Shown here in pieces: positions 1-8,500 of a DNA stretch of 64,000 bases. Position numbers and translations under genes: made by a program. Below the pieces are notes generated by a model. That model was given only the letters and a program-made list of their open reading frames with translations, was not told the origin of the DNA and ran no database searches. Each line of letters opens with the position of its first letter. Within the stretch, counting starts at the first letter, position 1. The DNA is from Symsagittifera roscoffensis (lineage: Eukaryota > Xenacoelomorpha > Acoela > Convolutidae): assembly GCF_963678635.1 (NCBI RefSeq), contig NC_087063.1:39014759-39078758 (forward strand), written 5' to 3'.

Positions 1-2
1 CG

Positions 3-3000
3 GAGATTGAACATTTAAGGGGCAAACTGAAAGATGAACAGCTCGAAGCTATCAAGGACGTACTAGAGCGGAACGAGGAGGTTTTTTCAAGGCATAAGGC
101 GGATATCGGGTGTTGTAATTTTGTTGAACATGAAATAGAACTTGAGGAAAACGCGGTGCCACACAGGGAGGGGGCGAGGCGCATGACCCCACACAAATCG
201 GACGCGTGTAGAAAAGAAATCGAAACGTTACTAGAGTATGACATGATAGAACCATCCAAGTCACCGTGGGCGTGTGGAGTAGTGATGGCCAAAAAGAAAG
301 GCGACCAGTTAAGGTTTTGTTGTGACTTTCGATACCTGAACTCCGTCACGGTAAAGGATGCCTATCCCATACCTAGAATTGATGAGAGCCTCTCGAAGTT
401 AGGTGATGCGAAATTTTTTACGACTCTTGATTTAGGCTCGGCCTTTTGGCAGGTACCATTAAGGAAGCAAGACACGGACAAGACAGGGTTCGCCTGTGAG
501 TTGGGTCTGTTTCAATGGAAACGGATGCCGTTTGGACTCTGCAATGCAACAGCCACGTTTCAGCGGCTGATGGCACACGCGTTGATAGGCGTGACGAAGA
601 AGTACGGCAACCTGGTAATGTGCTACGTGGACGACGTGGTAATAGCAACGCCAACACTAGAAGACCACATCGAGAGGCTTGACGAGGTGTTCGCGTGCAT
701 GAAAAGATCGGGGCTGAAGTGTAAACCATCAAAGTGCGAGATACTCAAGGACTCGATCAAATACTTGGGCAGGATGGTAGATAAACACGGTATCAGACCT
801 GACCCAGACGCCGTGGAAGCAGTCCTAACCTGGAAATCACCGAAGACGGAACACCAGCTGATGAGCTTCCTGGGTTTCGCCAACTATTATAGAGAATTCA
901 TCAAGGGATATGCGGACAAAGTATACCCGATGCAACAATTAATGAGACATAAGGGCAAGAAGTTCACGTGGAACAACGCGGCAGAAGAGTCATTCCAGAG
1001 AATAAAGAAAGAGCTGTGTGAGGCACCAGTACTGGGTATGCCGACTGAGAAAGGGATGTACGTGCTAGACACGGATGCATCAGTAGTCGCTATTTCTGGG
1101 ATTCTCCATCAAGAACAAGAATGGAATGGGAAGACAGTCTTGAGACCAATAGCATACGGGAGCAAGGTCCTAAGTGACACAGAAATGAAGTACGGAGCAC
1201 CGAAAGCAGAGATGTTCGCGGTGGTCACCTTTGTCGAAAAATACAGAGCATACTTAGGCAGTGAGCCCTTCAAGCTGCGAGTCGACAACCGAGCACTAAG
1301 CTGGCTGAAAACGTACTCAATGGACCAGAGCTATATTGGGAGGTGGATAGTTCGCTTGGATGGATACAACATGATAATTGAGCACAGAACACGAGATAAA
1401 CATCAAAATGCTGACAGCTTGAGTAAGAAGACGGAGTTCTACGAGAGGCAAGAACAAAGAGAGGCGGACAGACCTGAGATCAAAGACGGCTTCTCCTTTA
1501 TGGACAAAGAAACGTACGACAGTCTTCCACTCACGAGATGGCTGGACAAATCAGGCAAACCGATTGAAGATCATCCCGAATTGCCGAAAGAGCCTCTTGA
1601 AAAGACCATCTTGAAGAGAAGCAGAGGGATTCCGGTAGGAATAATGCTCAAGTCCAAGATCGTGAGGGAAACACTCAAGGCAAAAGGTTATGATCTCATC
1701 CAGGTAGAGGAGGGAACGGTCCGAATAGATGAAGACTTAATGAGGTTGCTTGAGAAACTATCAGATGACAAGCCCGTGATCCAAGGGAAAGGTCAGGAGG
1801 CACCGGAACTAACCATACTTCGGAGAGAAGAAACAGTGAACAATACTGACGTCTCAAAAGGAAGCATCACTGATAGCAAGGAAGTTGTGCGATCACTAGT
1901 TGAAAAAATCCCCGACAAAATTCTGGAGCAGACAAAAGTCAGGGATAAGAAAGTAACATTCAGAGAAGAAGTTGAACACCTGGGACTAGATCAAGAGTCC
2001 GGGGAGTGGTCCAGATTCATGGAAGAAGACGAAACCGGAGAAGGGAAATTGTCCGGGGAGCGTGAAGAATGGGATGAAGACTCGGATGAGAGCAGCGAAG
2101 ACCAAGACAGTCTATGCATGATACTGGCGGAAGAGAAGATAAGACAGCACGACAGGGAATTACAGACGGATCCATCTTCAGGGACGTACAATCTGGAAAT
2201 ACAAGAGGTACGAGGTGGTGAAGAGCTCGAGAAAATAGCAGTTTCAAGAAAACCACTAAGGGAACTATCGTGCAACTCAAACGTCAGAACGAATCTGGTA
2301 CCAGAAGACGACATGAAAATCGTGAAAAGGATGATATGTGTGATGCTGAGCGATGACATCCACAACCCTGGTGAAATGAATGGACAGATCATGGCGCTAA
2401 AGGAGCACGTTAAGGCGAGATACAGGCTGTCTGACCTAATAAGGGCCCAGAGGAATGACAAAATGACAAGTAACCTCTCCAAATGGATCCATTCGGGAGT
2501 CAAGGAGAAGGGGGAACTTGAGGAAGACAGCTACAAGATCTTGAGCCAGTTCTACAAAGAAAAGAGAGATTTACTTTATCACACAGCTGAAGGGGTGGTA
2601 GCGTGCAAGAGAAGAGATGAGGAAAAAATATTACACAAACACAACCTCATCATACTACCACAATTGTACCAAACGGAGGTGCTTTTCAGATCACACGACC
2701 AGATGGGCCACCAGGGGATAGATAAAGTACAACAAAGGATACTTCACAGGTTTGATTGGCCGGGAATGAGAAAAGCTTGCGAGAGATGGGTGAATGCCTG
2801 CCTAGCATGCCTTCAAGTAAAAGACCCAAGGAAGATGAAGTTTCCCCTCCATCCTGTCGAGAGTTCGGAATTCAATGAAGTGGTGCAGATAGACCATCAG
2901 AAAATCTGCATGACGGAGTCGGGTTATAACCAAATACTAGTTATAATAGATCACTTCACCAAGTTGGCGGAAGCGGTTCCGTGCCAGACAGCCTCGGCAG

Positions 3001-5006
3001 AGGAGACATGTGATCACCTGATAACGCATTGGATATCGCGGTATGGTTGTCCAATGACTTTCCAGTCGGACAACGGCAAGGCTTTTGTGGGGGACTTGAC
3101 AAAAGAATTGATGAAGAGATCACACATTGCTCAAGCGCACTCGACGACCTATCATCCACAGACCAATGGGTTGGTAGAGAGACAGAACAGGACACTGGTC
3201 AACATGCTCAGGGTGTACTGCTCGAGATACATGACGGACTGGGACAAATACCTGCCACAGGTAGTAGGAGCCTATAATAGTACTCAGCACTCAACGACGG
3301 GTATCAGTCCTTTCATGATGTTGACAGGCAGGGAAAGGGCAATGCCTATAACATTCTTCTACCCGGAGTACGAGAGGAAGAGGACGTCACCTCAAGCATA
3401 CGTGAAGGAAGCGATCAAAAGACAACAAGAGCTAAACGAGCTATGTCGGAGAAACACGGCGCAAGCGCAAATGAGGCAACGCAAGAAATATGACGAAAAG
3501 ATACTAAGAGCAAAGCCATACGAAGTGGGCCAATACGTGTGGGTCTTCCAAAATGTCATACCGCCCAAGGGAACAAAGAAACTACTCAAGAAATGGAGAG
3601 GACCGTTCATGATTACGGAAGTACATCAACAAGGACGGTTCTATCGCTTGAGTACAGGGCGAGCAGCACATTACGAAAATCTGAAGCCTCATGTCCCGTC
3701 CCCGGAGGACTGGTGCCTACCAAAAGACATGGAAGGTCTTGAGTACCTGGTGGTGGAACCAGCGTGCGAAGTGAATGAGAAAGGCACTAGAGAGAAAAAT
3801 GATGGTAATGAGAACTTGAGTTTGGACGACAACGAAAAGATAGAAGTGGAGTCGGATGCAGGTTCATTTGTAGAAGAAGACTGGAACGACCCAGAGCAAA
3901 ACGAGGTACCGAAGTGGATGGAGCCGGATCGACCAACACCACCGGAAACCAGGACTGGCAATCGTAAACGCACAGGCATGAGGTACAATAGGTACGGGGA
4001 TGACTTCTTGATCGATAAGATACAGCCAGACAAGTTGGGCGATGAACTACTAAGCGCAGGCGAACTGGAAGCCGGAGAGGAATGGCAGGTCATTGACGAT
4101 GGTGGACATTATCCGCAGGATGATTACTCGACGCCAGAATTGGAGACGGATCTCGAACAGAGTGAGATAGAAAGGAGGGAGAACACGAACTTGAGGATTC
4201 TAGAGTGGATGCGTGATGTCAAGGACGAGAGCCGCGAAGGACAAAGCATTCAGCAAATCGATGTATCAGCAGCAAATTACATGAAGACAGAGGACCCTCT
4301 TTTCGGATGGACAGCAACAGACAGGCCACTGGACATCCCTAAGGACAATTCAGACCCGACTACATCGACGGGGACGTCGATAAATATTTTTGTCCGGGGA
4401 GTGGGGGTAGGACTTACCCACACCGAAAATTTGATGATAAAGAAGCTCAAGGAAGTGAGGGAAACAAGCGGATTGGAACTGGAGGAAGAAGAACCAGAGC
4501 CTACCATAGGAAGGAATTTCAAAACGAAATTCGAAATACCCAATGAATACTCAGAGAACATCATGATAACGGATAGCGACTTCATCCTGTCAAACAGGAC
4601 CAGCGCGATCTGCATCACGGCGGACATGAGTTTCAAATCAAGATTGGAGGCTGACTTCAAAAGAGAGTACCAGAACGTAGAGTTTCTGTTCAGACAGAGG
4701 CCAGGACTGGGAGGCATGGCAGCGCTTCCACCGTCAGTGGCACAGGTCCCGGGCAAATACCTCTGCTTCCTAGTAACGAGAGTCAACGACAGAAACACAA
4801 TTGATCCCGAACACGTGATATTGGCACTGACAAGACTACGTGACTTCATGATTGAAAGAGGAATAGTGGAGGTCTCGATGCCGGTGTACGACCCAAACAG
4901 GGGCAAACTGAGCTCGAGGGAATTGTACGCTATCCTACATGTGGTCTTTGCAGAAACAGAGATAATGGTGCATCTTCACAAGAAGTACTACTTGAGCATC
5001 GCCTGA
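3..5006 (+). CDS. Ty3/gypsy-like pol polyprotein, 5'-partial, with C-terminal macro-like domain
   Basis: The frame is open from the first bases, so the start lies upstream; the ATG at 156 is internal to the fold. Residues are numbered from base 3. Reverse transcriptase: the pre-RT linker and the PF-G-L-NA-TF region are visible, with catalytic YVDD at about 208-211. RNase H: a D-T-D-A-S strand near 356, an acidic helix, a VDNRA-type strand and HQNADSLS. Then comes an insert of about 375 acidic residues (about 480-860). Integrase: an HHCC zinc region near 895-935 and a catalytic triad D963-D1022-E1058, with exactly 35 residues between the last two (DD35E), then a GPF module (KWRGPF). After an acidic linker the last ~147 residues resemble a macro domain. 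The frame is intact for 1667 residues, so the copy may be young. Protease and gag are not visible and are expected upstream. Confidence 0.95.
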   Translation, partial: EIEHLRGKLKDEQLEAIKDVLERNEEVFSRHKADIGCCNFVEHEIELEENAVPHREGARRMTPHKSDACRKEIETLLEYDMIEPSKSPWACGVVMAKKKGDQLRFCCDFRYLNSVTVKDAYPIPRIDESLSKLGDAKFFTTLDLGSAFWQVPLRKQDTDKTGFACELGLFQWKRMPFGLCNATATFQRLMAHALIGVTKKYGNLVMCYVDDVVIATPTLEDHIERLDEVFACMKRSGLKCKPSKCEILKDSIKYLGRMVDKHGIRPDPDAVEAVLTWKSPKTEHQLMSFLGFANYYREFIKGYADKVYPMQQLMRHKGKKFTWNNAAEESFQRIKKELCEAPVLGMPTEKGMYVLDTDASVVAISGILHQEQEWNGKTVLRPIAYGSKVLSDTEMKYGAPKAEMFAVVTFVEKYRAYLGSEPFKLRVDNRALSWLKTYSMDQSYIGRWIVRLDGYNMIIEHRTRDKHQNADSLSKKTEFYERQEQREADRPEIKDGFSFMDKETYDSLPLTRWLDKSGKPIEDHPELPKEPLEKTILKRSRGIPVGIMLKSKIVRETLKAKGYDLIQVEEGTVRIDEDLMRLLEKLSDDKPVIQGKGQEAPELTILRREETVNNTDVSKGSITDSKEVVRSLVEKIPDKILEQTKVRDKKVTFREEVEHLGLDQESGEWSRFMEEDETGEGKLSGEREEWDEDSDESSEDQDSLCMILAEEKIRQHDRELQTDPSSGTYNLEIQEVRGGEELEKIAVSRKPLRELSCNSNVRTNLVPEDDMKIVKRMICVMLSDDIHNPGEMNGQIMALKEHVKARYRLSDLIRAQRNDKMTSNLSKWIHSGVKEKGELEEDSYKILSQFYKEKRDLLYHTAEGVVACKRRDEEKILHKHNLIILPQLYQTEVLFRSHDQMGHQGIDKVQQRILHRFDWPGMRKACERWVNACLACLQVKDPRKMKFPLHPVESSEFNEVVQIDHQKICMTESGYNQILVIIDHFTKLAEAVPCQTASAEETCDHLITHWISRYGCPMTFQSDNGKAFVGDLTKELMKRSHIAQAHSTTYHPQTNGLVERQNRTLVNMLRVYCSRYMTDWDKYLPQVVGAYNSTQHSTTGISPFMMLTGRERAMPITFFYPEYERKRTSPQAYVKEAIKRQQELNELCRRNTAQAQMRQRKKYDEKILRAKPYEVGQYVWVFQNVIPPKGTKKLLKKWRGPFMITEVHQQGRFYRLSTGRAAHYENLKPHVPSPEDWCLPKDMEGLEYLVVEPACEVNEKGTREKNDGNENLSLDDNEKIEVESDAGSFVEEDWNDPEQNEVPKWMEPDRPTPPETRTGNRKRTGMRYNRYGDDFLIDKIQPDKLGDELLSAGELEAGEEWQVIDDGGHYPQDDYSTPELETDLEQSEIERRENTNLRILEWMRDVKDESREGQSIQQIDVSAANYMKTEDPLFGWTATDRPLDIPKDNSDPTTSTGTSINIFVRGVGVGLTHTENLMIKKLKEVRETSGLELEEEEPEPTIGRNFKTKFEIPNEYSENIMITDSDFILSNRTSAICITADMSFKSRLEADFKREYQNVEFLFRQRPGLGGMAALPPSVAQVPGKYLCFLVTRVNDRNTIDPEHVILALTRLRDFMIERGIVEVSMPVYDPNRGKLSSRELYAILHVVFAETEIMVHLHKKYYLSIA
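4563..5006 (+). other. Macro (ADP-ribose-binding-type) domain at the pol C-terminus
   Basis: This is a sub-feature of the pol frame. The last ~147 residues follow the order of strands and helices of small macro domains of the TARG1/OARD1 and ALC1 type: an opening D-F segment; a C-I-T-A-D strand in the place of the usual hydrophobic-D/N element; an amphipathic helix ending L-F-R-Q; P-G-L-G-G; a strand G-K-Y-L-C-F-L-V-T-R; a long helix; a strand V-S-M-P; and a C-terminal helix and strand. By comparison with TARG1 as I remember it, the catalytic lysine position is arginine here and the GCG-L-D loop is replaced by Y-D-P-N-R-G. The domain may therefore bind ADP-ribose, or another ligand, rather than hydrolyse it. 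The assignment rests on pattern recognition only; a structure-based search would settle it. Confidence 0.7.
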
Positions 5007-5529
5007 GTCGGGTACATGGAGGTATCAGGTCGGGTGTGAGGGAGGAGTCTTGAGTTAGGTACTGGGGTGCGGCGCAGGTAAAAGGATCTTAAGATGTGAT
5101 TGGCATGACAATTGAATTTTAAAAGAAAGAATTGATGGTGCTAAAACATAAAATGAATCTGCATGTTCTTAAAGGAAAATCCAATCGAATTGCTTTAAGT
5201 GATATGAGAATGATAAGATTTTAACCATATGGGTAGAAGGGGGGTCCCTAGGTTAGGAACGTGACATGCTAAGTTTTAATAAGCTTTCTGTTTTCAGATC
5301 GAGTTTGAAAAACAAAGTTGAAAATCCAACTACACTCAAGCGAGAAACAAAAAGAGAGAATCTTGATTGAACACGCGATAATCCGAATCTACAGCAAGTA
5401 GTTGCAAGAGAACATTTCTAGAGAATTCTTGAATTGGGTAATACTTGAGTTGGTAAGGTAATTCTTGAGTTGGTAAGGTAATTCTTGAGCTGGTTAACAT
5501 CTACCTATATACATCCCGAAGTTGCAAAA
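5007..5529 (+). promoter_or_regulatory. Inter-ORF leader with candidate 3' splice site and 20 bp tandem repeats
   Basis: This 523 bp gap between pol and the second ORF has no ORF of note. It holds a purine run followed by GGGG near 5231-5246, a pyrimidine-rich CTGTTTTCAG at about 5288-5297 that would serve as a splice acceptor, and 2.5 copies of a 20 bp unit (TTGGTAAGGTAATTCTTGAG) at about 5444-5493. A subgenomic spliced mRNA for the second ORF is the simplest use of such an acceptor, by analogy with env mRNAs of errantiviral gypsy elements. This is inference; no donor can be assigned because the 5' leader lies outside the window. Confidence 0.4.
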
Positions 5530-8500
5530 ATGGCAGACCGATTCTGGAACTCCGTGCCCGCGGCTCTGAAGAAGCCCACTCTTGACGAGCTGTACAGACG
5601 CTTGAGGGACCTGGACTACACCCAGATAGACGAGAGAATGGCGGTGATGCTGAATGCGATCCTCCAGTTGGAGGACCAGGGTGAGTGCAGGGAGTCTGCG
5701 ACGGAGGCTGTCTTGATGGTCGGCTACACCACCGAGGGCATATCAAATCGAGAACAGACCAGATGGTTATCTTGGAATGCGGATGGAGGAGTAAGGGGCT
5801 TTGACTTGGCAAGAAATCCTGGCCTGAGTAACAACACCGAACACGGCGCAGGAGAGTTTCCGCTACCGACGAGACCAACAGCAAGATCCACAGGCCAGAG
5901 CTCGAGTAAGGTGCCGTCGATGTCGCGAGCGCAACAGACGACAGAGGCATATCCGGATCTGGGGGTTCTAAAGAAAGAGCTCGAGAAGGCGCTGAAGGAG
6001 AGGAATAAAGCGAACCTCGATCGGGATCAGGCGAAGCTGGACAGGGAGAAGCTTCAGCTGGAGAGAGACCAGGCAGTCGACGAGCGAGATCAGACGTCGA
6101 AATTACTTGAGATGCTAAGGGCTGAACATCAGCAGGAGCTGAGGGTGCGGGAGAACGTCGCAAATCGTGATCAACTGAAGTCGGAGTTGGAAAGGATAGA
6201 ACAGCGACAACGCGAGCTTGACGCACAGAAGGGAGCCAGGTCAAACGAACGAGTGGTGACCAGCTCGAGGCCAGAGTCGCGCATGGAGGTGGATGAAGCT
6301 CCCAGGGCTAGAGGACGGTTCAACCTTGACCGCGAGGCCAGAGAACACATGAGCGAAGGGTTAGAGGTCTGGATACCGAATGACGTGACGCCTTCCTTGC
6401 GCAACCTAGAGACACAACCTGTACGTCCTCTGATGGATGTGGTGTTACCAGGATATACCCCAACCTCGACCTCGAGTGGCAGTCAGGTGAGTGGCGCCTC
6501 ATCGCGCCTGAAGGAGCTAGGCGAGAAATTGCAACAGCAGAGTCGTGAAAGATCGACAAGGCCAGAGCTTCCCCCAACTTGGAGGGAACAGCCGGTCAGG
6601 AATGTCGTGATCGCAAGCTATAAGAAGAATACAGAAGGGAACTACCACAGGCACAATCGGCTGGACTGGAGTGCGGAACAGGGAGCCAGGAGGGACTGCT
6701 TCCATGACGCAGCCTGGGTGGAGTATCTAGCGCCACCTCGTGTGCCAGAGGGTGCAGTTCACCTAATTATAGGGGATAGCCTGGTGCGGGTGTTGACCCA
6801 GATACGGTCCCATTGGCAGACAGGAGTCTTGAGTTTCGCTGGAGCTGCCACGCCACAGATGTTGGCAACCCTGGACATGCTAGGGATGACCAAAGTTTAT
6901 ACAGTGACCCTGATGGTTGGGACCAACGACGTGTCAAGGGGAGAAGCGAGGAAAGTAGCGAGGCTGTGCGACAAGATGAGCTGCCTTCTTGAGGAACTGA
7001 GGATCCAGATGGACCCCATCCTGCTGACGGTATGCACGGTCCCCTACAACATGATGTTTGATCAGCACGCCCTAGAGATGAACCAGAAGGTGCGGAGCCT
7101 GAACAAGATGATCCGAGACATACACCGGAAGAGTGTGCTTCCTCTCAGGCTGTTGGACATAGCAGAACGTATGGAGAAAAAGGGATTCCCTGAAGACACC
7201 TCAAAAGATGGAATCCATTTCGATAGGCCAAGGGGAGCGGAGTGGCTGAACGACGTCTTCCAGGAACACATTAACACGCTAGAGGCGGACCTGCTGGAGA
7301 CAGCCCAATTCACTTTAGGACCACCTCCCAACCCACCATTCCTTGCCTCGAGGGCCTTGGCTGGTCGCTTGGGAGCGAGAGTTGATGCTAGAGACAGTTC
7401 AAGGAGCAATCAGACCCGATTGCAGAGTGCCACGCCAATGGAGTCGGAGGAGGTAGAGTCATCAACACCTCCGGGCTCGGCGATGTCCTCTGTGGTGGTG
7501 GCAGATGGCAAGAGAGAAAAGAAGTCTATGGAGACTGCCCGCTTGAGATATCCTGAGAAGGTGAAGGAACTGGATCTAGAGAGTTTGGAATGCAGACGAG
7601 AGTTGGCGGAAACCCTGGGGATCGAACGAGTGTCGCACGAGGATCTGAATAGACATCATTGCATAGACTGGTTGAAAGCTCACGAAGCGCACTTCTCGAG
7701 AGCGAAGTTAATGGAGACCACAGACCTGACTGGAATTCCCACAAAAACGATCATGGGACCCATTAACTACAGGCCTCTCAAACTGTTGGGGGGTCCTGGA
7801 CTTATAACAGAACCTCCCAAGCACCGAACTGGCATCGCTAGGATCAGGTTGGCAACACCGGCGCAGTTGAAGGTGGTAGACAAGCTACTCAATCCGGGGG
7901 GAATGGAATTGCCTGATGCCGCTTACGAAGGTCCGAAGTTGGCAGAAGATCCCAGGTACGGGAAGCCCTGTGGTGGCACCCAACTGGCCAAAACTCTGGC
8001 AGTTTATGATAGAGCAGATCCAGCTGCTGCAAGAGTAGTCATTGTGGCGGGATCGGACTTCGAAGGAACGTCTCCCAAGTTGTTCTGGCCGGAGACTCTG
8101 GTATACTCCTTGCCAGGAGCCGAATTGAACCAGATGTTGACTCTAGTGGTGGCAATAAAGTCGGAGATGCCCTGTGAACCTGAGCTGCTAATGTTTGCAG
8201 GAATGAATGATCACCTGCACGCGATGGGACTTCTTGAGCAACTGAAGGGCAAGGAGATTCCGACATCAAAGAAGATATGGGAGGCTATTCAGGCGTTATT
8301 TGCGGCGATGAATGAGGTACAAGAGAACGTAGCCTCGAGATTTGGGTCCAAGACGAAGGTGGTGTTTACCACATCCCCGGGATACGCAAGTATGCCACCC
8401 GCCCTACAATTCGTGTACGCGGTCTTGATCCTGATAGCAGAAGGGAGTGAATGGCGGATTCTGATGGCAGCCCCCAATCGAGAGCTGGAGCCATTGAACT

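Noticed and set aside
4277-4906. 209-aa minus-strand ORF over the macro-like region
   Set aside because: Shadow of the pol frame, which has recognisable domains on the + strand.
5485-5529. TTG start for ORF2 fifteen codons upstream of the ATG
   Set aside because: Eukaryotic context and a good ATG at 5530. The upstream bases fall in the 20 bp repeat leader.
5501-6244. 247-aa minus-strand ORF over the start of ORF2
   Set aside because: Antisense shadow of the charged coiled-coil region; Pro/Ser-rich composition follows from that.
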